From NCBI RefSeq assembly GCF_001942305.1, contig NZ_MKKE01000022.1, positions 62,001 to 126,000 on the forward strand: a DNA stretch of 64,000 nucleotides, in the 5' to 3' direction. A model generated the notes under the pieces. The model had not been told where the DNA came from. It ran no database searches and saw only the letters and a list, made by a program, of their open reading frames with translations. Source of the stretch: Saccharomonospora sp. CUA-673 (GTDB lineage Bacteria > Actinomycetota > Actinomycetes > Mycobacteriales > Pseudonocardiaceae). Shown here one piece after another: positions 56,330 through 64,000 of this stretch; positions within the stretch are counted from its first letter, which is position 1, and every line of letters starts with the position of its first letter. Both the position numbers and the translations under genes were made by a program.

Positions 56330-56354
56330 AGGTGCCCTTGGGAGCTTCTAGGTG
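56327..56354. repeat. 28-bp dispersed intergenic repeat, right edge of gntP cassette
   Basis: Starts at the gntR stop codon: TGAAGGTGCCCTTGGG ... GAGCTTCTAGGTG, 26/28 identical to 52376-52403. Seventeen bases are shared with the terminator at 31753-31769, so this is a genome-wide 3'-end element rather than a unique insertion scar. Confidence 0.8.
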
Positions 56355-56362
56355 CACATACG

Positions 56363-56394
56363 CGTGTGGCCCCCGCCGGAGCGGGGGCCACACG
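56363..56394. terminator. Strong hairpin between gntR and rho
   Basis: Perfect 14-bp arms CGTGTGGCCCCCGC (56363-56376) and GCGGGGGCCACACG (56381-56394) with a 4-nt loop, between convergent genes, 41 nt past the rho stop. There is no T run; it may be an I-shaped actinobacterial terminator serving both directions. Confidence 0.75.
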
Positions 56395-56435
56395 TCTGCG
56401 ATCCGCGGGAGGCGGTCGTCGCCGCCGGGTCCTCG

Positions 56436-58482
56436 CTACTGCTCTTCGGTACCCGGGGTGCTCTTCGAGATCTGCATGAGGAACTCGATGTTGGTCTTCG
56501 ACTTCTTCAGCCGGTCGATGAGCAGGTCGATCGCCTGCTGCGAGTCGAGTGCGTGCAGCACCCGGTGCAGCTTGTGGGTCACGGCCAGCTCGTCCGGCGA
56601 GAGGAGCAGCTCCTCCTTGCGCGTACCGGACGGGTTGACGTCGACCGCCGGGAACACGCGGCGCTCGGCGATCTTGCGGTCGAGCTTGAGCTCGGCGTTA
56701 CCCGTGCCCTTGAACTCCTCGAAGATCACCGTGTCGCCGGTGGAGCCCGTCTCCACCATCGCCGTCGCGAAGATGGTCAGCGAGCCGCCGTCCTCGATGT
56801 TGCGCGCCGCGCCGAGGAAACGCTTCGGCGGGAACAGCGCCGTCGAGTCGACACCACCGGAGAGGATCCGGCCGGACGCCGGGGCCGCCAGGTTGTAGGC
56901 GCGGCCGAGGCGGGTGATCGAGTCGAGCAGCACGACCACGTCGTGCCCCATCTCGACGAGCCGCTTCGCCCGCTCGATGGACAGCTCGGCGACCGTCGTG
57001 TGGTCCGACGGCGGACGGTCGAACGTCGAGGCGATGACCTCGCCGTTCACCGACCGCTGCATGTCGGTGACCTCTTCGGGCCGCTCGTCCACGAGCACGA
57101 CCATCAGGTGGCACTCGGGGTTGTTCGTGGAGATCGCGTTCGCGATGTCCTGCATGATCGTCGTCTTACCGGCCTTCGGCGGCGAGACGATCAGGGCGCG
57201 CTGCCCCTTGCCGACCGGCATCACCAGGTCGATGACGCGGGTGGTCAGCTTGTTCGGCTGCGTCTCGAGACGCAGCCGCTCGTTCGGGTACAGCGGGGTC
57301 AGCTTGGTGAACTCGGGGCGCTTCTTGGCGACCTCCGACTCCTGGCCGTTGACCGAGTCGACCCGCACGAGCGGGTTGAACTTCTGCCGCTGCTGCTCGC
57401 CGTCGCGCGGCTGGCGCACGGCACCGGTGATCGCGTCGCCGCGGCGCAGGCCGTGCTTGCGCACGAGCGACAGCGACACGTAGACGTCGTTCGGGCCGGG
57501 CAGGTAGCCGGAGGTGCGGACGAACGCGTAGTTGTCCAGCACGTCGAGGATGCCGGCCACGGGCAGCAGGACGTCGTCCTCGCGGATCTCCGTGTCGCCC
57601 TCGCCGCGGCCACCGCCGCGCGCCGACGGTCGCGGTAGCGCCGTCCGCGGCGACCGCCGCGCTCGTCGTCGTCCCCGCCTGCGTCGCGGTTGCCACCGTC
57701 GCGGTTACCGCCGTCGCGGTTGCCACCACGGTCGCCCCGGTCGCCCCGGTTGTTCTTGCGCTGGTCGCCGGACTCGTCGTCCGCACCCGAGCCGGCGGCG
57801 TTGTTGCCGGAGCCGTTGCTGCCGCCGTCGGAGTTGCGACCGGAACCGCCGCGACGCCGGCGACGTCCACCGCCCTCGTTCGACTGGCCGCCCTCGCCGG
57901 AGCCACCGGAGCCACCGGAGCCGTCGCCGTCGGACCGCTGCCGCGAGCCGCCCCGCTCGGACTTGTCGGTCTTCACGTCGTTCGCTTCGGCGGAGGTCTG
58001 GACCTTCTGGCCGCCGTCGGACTCGGCCGCGCCGCCCGCGCTGCCCTTGTCGTCGGCTGACCGGTCGGCCTTGCTCGTGTCGGCCTTGCTGGTGTCGGCC
58101 TTCGCGTTACCGGCCTTCGCGTTACCGGCCTTCGCGTTGCCGGCCTTCGCATCGTCGGCCTTCGGAGCGGCGGCGTCCGAGGTGGCGGATGTGCCGTCGG
58201 TGTCGAGCGGCAATGTCGCCTCCGCGGTGTCGCCCCCGCTTTTCTTCTTGGTCTTGCCCTGTCGTTCCCGAATGGCGGCGATCAGGTCCCCCTTGCGCAT
58301 GCCTGTGGTGTCGCCGATACCGAGTTCGATGGCGAGGGCACGAAGATCGGCGATGACCATGCCGGACAGCCCACCAGGACGCCGCTTCGGCGTCGAGGCC
58401 GCCCGTTGGCCTGCGACTCCGCGTCGCCCGGCGCGTCAGCCTGGGTAGTCGCGTCGCCGCTCAAAAGTTCGGTGTTGCTCAC
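56436..58482 (-). CDS. rho: Transcription termination factor Rho (two one-base frame breaks)
   Basis: 682 residues after adding one base at 58380 and one at 57619. It starts GTG 58482 (GGAAGGA upstream) with a disordered N-terminus; MVIADLRALAIELGIGDTTG is the Rho_N fold. A 230-residue Gly/Asn/Arg/Lys-rich actinobacterial insertion with tandem repeats follows. After the second break come the RNA-binding cold-shock domain (ILDVLDNYAFVRTSGYLPG), Walker A SPPKAGKTTIMQDIA, Walker B VVLLDSITRLGRAYN, the R-loop and GVDSTALFPPKRFLGAARN. The hexameric helicase ends untranslated transcripts. The gene is essential in related species, so the breaks are almost certainly sequence errors. Confidence 0.93.
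58082..58165. repeat. 15-bp tandem repeats inside the rho insertion
   Basis: Units close to GGCCTTCGCGTTACC at 58097, 58112, 58127 and 58142, with related GGCCTTGCTGGTGTC units before them. They encode AGNAK and DTSKA pentapeptide repeats in the disordered Rho insertion and keep the reading frame. Confidence 0.85.
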
Positions 58483-58854
58483 ACATGTCCTTCCTGACCG
58501 GTCCACGCCTTGTCGGTGAACCAGCGGACCGCCGCCCGCGTCCGAATTGCGAGACGACGTTTCGGCCTCTGCGTTGCAGTCGGCGCTGAGACGTGGGTGT
58601 CGCAGCGGCGAAGCCGCTTGCAAGAGGTGGGGCCGACCACCGTGATACCGGGTACCCCCCGTTGACCGGGTAGACCGTTGACGGATCGGTTGATCCGTGA
58701 GCAACGGAATATGCGACCGGGAGAAACGTTCCCGGGACCGCCACCGGGTGCGGATATCGAGCACGGTGACCGAACGCCTCCGAGCGTAGACCGCCCACCT
58801 TGCGGGTGCAACAACCACCCCTACCCGTGGCGTGCCTCACTATGCGCAAGTGCC
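58483..58854. other. Long leader region between thrB and rho
   Basis: About 370 nt without a gene. A good promoter at its far end (58783-58811) implies an untranslated rho leader of roughly 290 nt. It contains the hairpin ACGGATC-GGTT-GATCCGT (58681-58698). Long leaders are typical of autoregulated rho genes. Confidence 0.5.
58783..58811 (-). promoter_or_regulatory. Putative SigA-type promoter of rho
   Basis: Minus strand -35 TTGCAC (58806-58811), exactly 17 bp, -10 TACGCT (58783-58788). It lies between the thrB stop and rho, so rho can be expressed independently of thrB. Confidence 0.55.
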
Positions 58855-59793
58855 TCAGGCGCTCACCGGGTCGCCGGTGACCTGCACCCCGTGCGGATCG
58901 ATCGCCAGCTCGGTGACGTCATATCCGTCAACGTCGAGGTCGGCGGGCAGTATTCCCGCCCCGGTGCCGTGCGGCAGGGCCAGCACGGTCGGGCCGGCTC
59001 CCGACACCGCGGCGGCCACGCCACGGGCCCGCAGCTCGTCGACCAGGCGCATCGTGTCGGGGTAGGCGGGCCGGCGATACCCCTGGTGGAGGCGGTCGTC
59101 GGTCGCGTCGAGCAGCAGGTCGGGCCGCCGGGTCACGGCGTGCACGGCCAGGGCGGTGCGGCTGCCGGCGAACGCCGCGTCGGCGAGCGGCACCCGGTCG
59201 GGCAGCAGTCCACGGGTCTCGTGGGTCGACGACCGGGTCGGGGGCACGAGGACGACCGGGCGGATCGACGCGTGCGGGGTGAGGCGTTCGGCGTGGAACC
59301 GCTCCCCCGTCGCGGACTGCCCCGCCTCGGACTGCTCGGCGGGCCGGGTAGCCCAGGCCACGACGAAACCGCCGTACATGCTGGCGGCGACGTTGTCGGC
59401 GTGTCCCTCGAACTCGGCCGCCAGCTGCAGGGCGTCGGCGTCGAGCTCGCGGCCGGTGATCGTGTAGGCGGCGGTGATGCCCGTGACGATCGCGGCGGCC
59501 GACGAGCCGAGCCCACGCGAGTGCGGAATCGCGTTGTGGCAGCGCAGTTTCAGCCCGGGTGTCGGGACGCCGAGTCGCTCGCACGCGGCATACATCGCGC
59601 GCACGACGAGATGGTCGACGTCGCGGGACACGGCGTCGACGTCGCCCGCACCCGCGTCGACCACGTCGATGTCCACACCGGAATCGGTCGTCTCGAACTC
59701 GACGACGTCGTGCAGTGCCAGGGCCAGTCCGAGCGAGTCGAATCCGGACCCGAGGTTCGCCGTCGACGCGGGAACCCGGACCGCGAACCTCAT
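58855..59793 (-). CDS. thrB: Homoserine kinase
   Basis: 312-residue GHMP kinase that phosphorylates homoserine for threonine synthesis. The N-terminal [24 protein letters not shown] loop [16 protein letters not shown], and C-terminal [17 protein letters not shown] are clear. Its ATG overlaps the thrC stop by 4 nt (ATGA). A 12-residue Glu/Ser/Gly insert near residue 155 is not typical but harmless-looking. Confidence 0.96.
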   Translation of the reverse strand: MRFAVRVPASTANLGSGFDSLGLALALHDVVEFETTDSGVDIDVVDAGAGDVDAVSRDVDHLVVRAMYAACERLGVPTPGLKLRCHNAIPHSRGLGSSAAAIVTGITAAYTITGRELDADALQLAAEFEGHADNVAASMYGGFVVAWATRPAEQSEAGQSATGERFHAERLTPHASIRPVVLVPPTRSSTHETRGLLPDRVPLADAAFAGSRTALAVHAVTRRPDLLLDATDDRLHQGYRRPAYPDTMRLVDELRARGVAAAVSGAGPTVLALPHGTGAGILPADLDVDGYDVTELAIDPHGVQVTGDPVSA

Positions 59794-60893
59794 GACAGGT
59801 CCAATGCGGACGCCACCGCCCGGGGGTCCACGGCGAGCGGTTCGACCTCGATGTTGCCGTCGAGAGCCGTGCCGGGGTCCTTCAGTCCGTGTCCGGTGAC
59901 GGTGCAGACGACGGTGGCACCGCGGGGAATCCGGCCCTCGGCGGAACTGGCGAGCAGCCCGGCGACGCTCGTCGCCGACGCCGGTTCGACGAACACGCCT
60001 TCCTTGCTGGCCAGCAGCCGGTACGCGGCGAGGATCTTCTCGTCGGTCACGGCGTCGAAGTGGCCGCCGCTGGCGGTCTTGGCCGTCACGGCGCCCTCCC
60101 ACGAGGCGGGACAGCCCACTCGGATGGCCGTCGCGACGGTCTCCGGGGACTTCACCGGCTCGCCGTGCACGAGCGGCGCCGCGCCGGCGGCCTGGAAGCC
60201 GAACATGCGCGGGGTCTGCTCGACGAGTCCGTCGGCGGCGTACTCGGTGTATCCGGCCCAGTAGGCCGTGATGTTGCCGGCGTTGCCCACCGGCAGGCAG
60301 TGGATGTCCGGTGCGTGGCCGAGCGCGTCGCAGATCTCCCACGCCGCGCTCTTCTGCCCGACGAGGCGCACCGGGTTGACCGAGTTCACGAGCGTCACCG
60401 GGTAGTCGGCGGCCGTCTTGCGCGCGAGCTCGAGGCAGTCGTCGAAGTTGCCGTCGATCTGCAGGATCCGCGCGCCGTGCAGGACGGCCTGCGCCATCTT
60501 GCCGAGCGCGATCTTGCCCTGCGGGACGAGCACCGCCGTGGCCAGTCCGGCGCGCGCCGCGTAGGCCGACGCCGAGGCCGACGTGTTGCCGGTCGATGCG
60601 CAGATGACGGCCTTCAGCCCGCTTGCGCGGGCGTGCGTCATGGCCACGGTCATGCCGCGGTCCTTGAACGACCCGGTCGGGTTGGCGCCCTCGACCTTCA
60701 GGAACACCGACGCGCCGGTCAGTTCGGACAGGTGCGGTGCGGGCAGCAGCGGCGTGTTGCCCTCGCCGAGGGTCACGATCTCGGCGCCCTCGGGGATCGG
60801 GATCCGCGAGGAGTACGCCTTGATGATCCCCGGCCAGCCCGCCGTTCCCGCGCCGACCGCGCCCACGCTTCCGGCCGTGCTCTCGCTGCTCAC
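59790..60893 (-). CDS. thrC: Threonine synthase
   Basis: 367 residues, fold type II PLP enzyme converting O-phosphohomoserine to threonine. The PLP lysine is K77 in [33 protein letters not shown] is the phosphate/PLP loop, and [10 protein letters not shown] closes the site. GTG 60893 overlaps the hom stop by 4 nt (GTGA). It is part of the coupled lysA-hom-thrC-thrB run. Confidence 0.96.
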   Translation of the reverse strand: MSSESTAGSVGAVGAGTAGWPGIIKAYSSRIPIPEGAEIVTLGEGNTPLLPAPHLSELTGASVFLKVEGANPTGSFKDRGMTVAMTHARASGLKAVICASTGNTSASASAYAARAGLATAVLVPQGKIALGKMAQAVLHGARILQIDGNFDDCLELARKTAADYPVTLVNSVNPVRLVGQKSAAWEICDALGHAPDIHCLPVGNAGNITAYWAGYTEYAADGLVEQTPRMFGFQAAGAAPLVHGEPVKSPETVATAIRVGCPASWEGAVTAKTASGGHFDAVTDEKILAAYRLLASKEGVFVEPASATSVAGLLASSAEGRIPRGATVVCTVTGHGLKDPGTALDGNIEVEPLAVDPRAVASALDLS

Positions 60894-62184
60894 TCCGCCT
60901 CGCCTTCGACGCGCATCACGCTCACGACCTCCCGCACGACGTCCATCCGGTCGATCTCGTCCACAGTGGATCGCAACGCGGCGTCCGGGGCCTGATGCGT
61001 GACCACGACGAGACTGGCCGTGTTGCGACGATCCCGTTGGCGCACCGTGGAAATGCTCACGCCGTGCGCCGCGAACACCTGCGCCACCTGGGCGAGCACG
61101 CCCGGTTTGTCGGCCACGTCGAGGCTGACGTGGTACCGCGTCGGCGTCTGCCCCATGGGCCGCACCGGCAGCGCGGCGTGCGCCGACTCGCGCGGACCGC
61201 GGCCGCCGGCGACCTTGTTGCGCGCGGCCGAGACGAGGTCACCGAGCACAGCGCTGGCCGTCGGGGCGCCGCCGGCGCCCTGGCCGTAGAACATCAGCTG
61301 CCCCGCCGCCTCGGCCTCGACGTACACGGCGTTGAACGCGCCGCCGACGCCGGCGAGCTGGTGCGTACGCGGGATCATCACCGGGTGCACGCGCACCGAC
61401 ACCGACTCGGAACCGTCGTCCTCGGTCACGCGCTCGCAAATGGACAGCAGTTTGACCGTGCGCCCCAACGACTTCGCGGCCGTGATGTCGGAGGAGCTGA
61501 TGCCCGCGATGCCCTCGCGGTACACGTCGCGGCCGTCACGCGCGTGTGGAACGCGAGCGAGGCGATGATCGCGGCCTTGGATGCCGCGTCGTAGCCGTCG
61601 ACGTCCGCCGTCGGATCGGCCTCGGCGTAGCCGAGCCGGGTGGCCTCGTCGAGGGTCTCGGCGTAGCCGGCGCCCGTCGAGTCCATGGCGGACAGGATGA
61701 AGTTGGTGGTGCCGTTGACGATGCCCATCACGCGCGTGATGCGGTCACCGGCCAGCGACTCCCGCACCGGGCGCAGCAACGGGATCGCGCCGGCGACGGC
61801 GGCCTCGTAGTACAGGTCCGCACCGGATTCCTCGGCCGCGGCGGCGAGCTCGTCGCCGTACTCCGACAGCAGCGCCTTGTTGCCCGTCACGACCGACTTT
61901 CCCTTGCGCAGGGCCGAAACCAGCCAGCCGCGCACCGGGTCGATGCCACCGATCAGCTCGACGACGATATCCACATCGGAATCGACGAGCGCCGCGGCGT
62001 CGGAGGTCACGAGCTCCTGCGGCAGCTCCGGATGCTTGTCCGGACGGCGCACCGCGATCCCGGCCAGCTCGACGGGCGCGCCCACACGCGCGGCCAGCTC
62101 GCCCGGGTCGTCGAGCAGGATGCGCGTCACCTCGCTGCCCACGGTCCCGCAGCCGAGCAGAGCCACCTTCACGGGCTCGGTCAT
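60890..62184 (-). CDS. hom: Homoserine dehydrogenase (frame break near 61528)
   Basis: 431 residues after adding one base at 61528 (GCC GCC GAC). It reduces aspartate semialdehyde to homoserine at the Thr/Met branch. First frame: [17 protein letters not shown] (NAD(P) fold), [32 protein letters not shown] and [20 protein letters not shown]. Second frame: [40 protein letters not shown], then a C-terminal ACT domain ([20 protein letters not shown]) for threonine feedback. ATG 62184 has GGGGAGG upstream. The break is probably sequence error. Confidence 0.93.
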
Positions 62185-62258
62185 GACACCTCCCCGTCCT
62201 GCGGGACACCCGCACCCGGTCGGCTTACATGAGCAGGAAGAACACGATGGTTGCTCAT
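62181..62258 (-). CDS. 25-residue ORF coupling lysA to hom
   Basis: Starts at an ATG that overlaps the lysA stop (ATGA), and its own stop overlaps the hom ATG (ATGA). Each ATG is preceded by the same GGAGGTG at 3-4 nt spacing, because GGAGGTGTCATGA occurs at both ends. The peptide ([12 protein letters not shown]...GEVS) is not hydrophobic, repetitive or Thr/Met-rich. It may be a translational coupler, or an accident of a short duplication. Confidence 0.4.
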   Translation of the reverse strand: MSNHRVLPAHVSRPGAGVPQDGEVS

Positions 62259-63694
62259 GACACCTCCAACCGCAGCATGTCGTCGTTCGTCTCCCGCCTC
62301 AGCAGCAGCCGGTGGCTGCCGTTACGGACGGCGACCACCGCCGGCCGCGGCTGACGGTTGTAGTTGCTGGCCATCGAGTAGCAGTACGCACCCGTGGCGG
62401 CGACCGCCAGGAGATCGCCCGGTGCCAGGGTCTCCGGCAACCAGCAGTCGCGGACGACGATGTCGCCGGACTCACAGTGCTTTCCCACCACGCGGGACAG
62501 GACGGCCTCCACGGGCCCGGGCTGGCCGTCGTCCCCGGCGCGCGAGACCAGGCGCACGTCGTAGGCGGCCTCGTACAGCGCGGTGCGGATGTTGTCGCTC
62601 ATGCCGCCGTCGACGCTGACGTAGCGCCGCACGGTGTCCTCGCCGAGCACGACATCCTTGGTGGTGCCCGTTTCGTACAGCGTGACCGTTCCGGGACCGG
62701 CGATCGCGCGTCCCGGCTCGCCCGCGATCCGCGGCACCGGGATGTCGGCGAAGGCGCATTCCTTGCGGACGATCTCGCGGATCTGCGTGACCAGCTGCGC
62801 GGGTGGGGGCGGATTGTCCTTCTCGGTGTAGGCGATGCCGAAGCCGCCGCCGAGGTCGACGGTCGTGAGGCTCTCGAGCGCGTCCGGGCCGTGCTCCTTG
62901 CGCAGCTCGACGAGCAGGCCGACCACGCGGCGCGCGGCGACCTCGAAGCCGTCGGCGTCGAAGATCTGCGAGCCGATGTGGCTGTGCAGGCCGACCAGCT
63001 GGAGCGACGGCGCGTTCAGCACCCGGCGCACGGCCTCGGCCGCGTCGCCGGAGGCCAACGAGAAGCCGAACTTCTGGTCCTCGTGCGCGGTGGCGATGAA
63101 CTCGTGGGTGTGCGCCTCTACGCCGACGGTGACCCGCACGAGCACCTGCTGGACGATCTCCTTGCGCGCCGCGATGTCGGCGAGGCGGGCGATCTCGTGG
63201 TACGAGTCGAGCACGACCGTCCCGACGCCCAGTTCGACGGCGGCCTCGAGTTCGTCGACCGATTTGTTGTTGCCGTGGAAGGTGATCCGCTCGGGCGGGA
63301 ACTCGGCGCGCCGGGCGACCTCGAGCTCGCCCCCGCTGCAGATGTCGAGGCTCAGCCCCTGCCCGGCGACCCAACGGGCCACCTCGGTGCACAGGAACGC
63401 CTTGCCTGCGTAGTGCACGAGTGCCGGGTCCTCGAAGGCGGCGGCGTACTCGGCGCAGCGGAACTTGAAGTCGGCCTCGTCGATGACGAACAGCGGCGTG
63501 CCGTAGGTGCGGGCGAGCTCCCGCACGTCCACGCCGGCGATACGGACCACACCGTCCGGACCGCGGAACGTGTTGCGGGGCCACACCTTGGCGTGCAGCC
63601 GGTCGATCTCAACCGAGTTGGAGGGCGGGAAGCCTGCCTGGTCGGCGTGCGGGTAGACCTCGGCGTGCCGGGGCCCCGCGGGGTGTGCACACAT
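62255..63694 (-). CDS. lysA: Diaminopimelate decarboxylase
   Basis: 479 residues, fold type III PLP enzyme making lysine from meso-DAP. PLP lysine K98 is in [73 protein letters not shown] and the [10 protein letters not shown] phosphate loop follow, with the active-site Cys in [13 protein letters not shown] 63694 lies directly after the argS stop, with AAGGA abutting it. Meso-DAP is also a wall component, so this enzyme sits at the lysine/peptidoglycan branch. Confidence 0.96.
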   Translation of the reverse strand: MCAHPAGPRHAEVYPHADQAGFPPSNSVEIDRLHAKVWPRNTFRGPDGVVRIAGVDVRELARTYGTPLFVIDEADFKFRCAEYAAAFEDPALVHYAGKAFLCTEVARWVAGQGLSLDICSGGELEVARRAEFPPERITFHGNNKSVDELEAAVELGVGTVVLDSYHEIARLADIAARKEIVQQVLVRVTVGVEAHTHEFIATAHEDQKFGFSLASGDAAEAVRRVLNAPSLQLVGLHSHIGSQIFDADGFEVAARRVVGLLVELRKEHGPDALESLTTVDLGGGFGIAYTEKDNPPPPAQLVTQIREIVRKECAFADIPVPRIAGEPGRAIAGPGTVTLYETGTTKDVVLGEDTVRRYVSVDGGMSDNIRTALYEAAYDVRLVSRAGDDGQPGPVEAVLSRVVGKHCESGDIVVRDCWLPETLAPGDLLAVAATGAYCYSMASNYNRQPRPAVVAVRNGSHRLLLRRETNDDMLRLEVS

Positions 63695-63697
63695 TCC

Positions 63698-64000
63698 TTA
63701 CATCCGTTCCGGGGCGGATACCCCGAGCAGGGACAGTCCGTTGGCGATTACCTGGCGGGCGGCTTCGCACAGCGCCAGCCGCGCGAAGGTGAGGTCGCTC
63801 GGCGCCTCGTCACCCTGGGGTAGCACGCGCGCGACGTCGTAGAACTTGTGGTACGCCGACGCCAGCGCTTCCAGGTAGCGGGCGATGCGGTGCGGTTCCC
63901 GCAACTCCGCTGCCTTGGCCAGCACGCTCGGGAACTCGCCGATCGTGCGGATGAGATCCCCTTCGCGGGGATGCGACAGCAGACCGAGGTCGACCTCGGT
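63698..64000 (-). CDS. argS: Arginyl-tRNA synthetase, C-terminal fragment
   Basis: The last 100 codons only; the gene runs past the window edge. The visible part is the DALR anticodon-binding domain: [35 protein letters not shown] and [20 protein letters not shown], the usual ArgS end. Its stop (TAA) is 3 nt before the lysA start, so the two are co-transcribed. Confidence 0.93.
   Translation of the reverse strand, partial: TEVDLGLLSHPREGDLIRTIGEFPSVLAKAAELREPHRIARYLEALASAYHKFYDVARVLPQGDEAPSDLTFARLALCEAARQVIANGLSLLGVSAPERM

Noticed and set aside
62181..62258. Threonine/methionine attenuator leader for hom
   Set aside because: The peptide has no run of Thr, Ile or Met codons and no terminator hairpin follows.

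Overview
The window is high-GC DNA (about 70%) with the strong G/C third-position bias of an actinobacterium. The block from argS leftwards through lysA, hom, thrC, thrB, rho, rpmE, prfA, prmC, Sua5, wecA, an atpI-like gene, atpBEFHAGDC, a DUF2550 gene, a cobalamin adenosyltransferase and murA follows the gene order known from Mycobacterium and relatives. Split pntA1/pntA2/pntB, pimB beside an NlpC/P60 gene, nucS, WecA and several likely leaderless genes (a -10 hexamer 7-8 nt before the start codon) agree with this. Repeat style and overall content suggest Pseudonocardiaceae (Amycolatopsis/Saccharomonospora/Prauserella-like). That family call is inference.

Layout. 1-6.3 kb (minus strand): a DUF2567-like membrane protein, a SulP-STAS-beta-carbonic anhydrase fusion, PimB mannosyltransferase and an NlpC/P60 wall hydrolase. 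6.8-11.6 kb: a small Cys-rich protein, a disulfide-type flavoprotein and the proton-translocating transhydrogenase. 11.8-18.3 kb: YjbQ, two poorly known membrane proteins, ProS, YaaA and a DAO-family oxidase. 18.6-25.5 kb: DEAD-box helicase, PIG-L deacetylase, a BioF homologue without its PLP residues, a phosphodiesterase, and a divergent TetR/hydrolase pair with visible operators. 25.5-30 kb: dihydroxyacetone kinase DhaKLM (DhaM fused to HPr) and an SSS-type symporter with a small partner. 30.5-32.6 kb: NucS, a Nudix hydrolase and an enoyl-CoA hydratase homologue. 32.6-35.7 kb: a complete EhuABCD ectoine/hydroxyectoine importer. 36-39.3 kb: LysE exporter, MurA and the cobalamin adenosyltransferase. 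39.3-51.9 kb: ATP synthase, WecA, Sua5, PrmC and PrfA. 52-56.3 kb: rpmE, then a gluconate-type cassette (gntP, IlvD/Edd dehydratase, GntR) lying between rpmE and rho. 56.4-64 kb: rho, threonine and lysine biosynthesis, and the 3' end of argS.

The most important technical observation is that seven genes (helicase, bioF-like, dhaM, cobalamin adenosyltransferase, gntP, rho, hom) contain eight frame breaks. Each is cured by adding one base, and each has the same signature (GCC read as GC before G or T on the coding strand). Rho and Hom are normally essential or biosynthetic, so systematic sequence error is much more likely than decay. I annotate these as full-length genes across the breaks.

The window is mostly conserved core genome. 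I see no phage, transposase, CRISPR array, restriction system, rRNA or tRNA. The more unusual items are the PLP-less BioF homologue, the inserted gluconate cassette with near-identical repeats at its edges, two families of intergenic repeats, a structured rpmE leader and a 25-codon ORF coupling lysA to hom.
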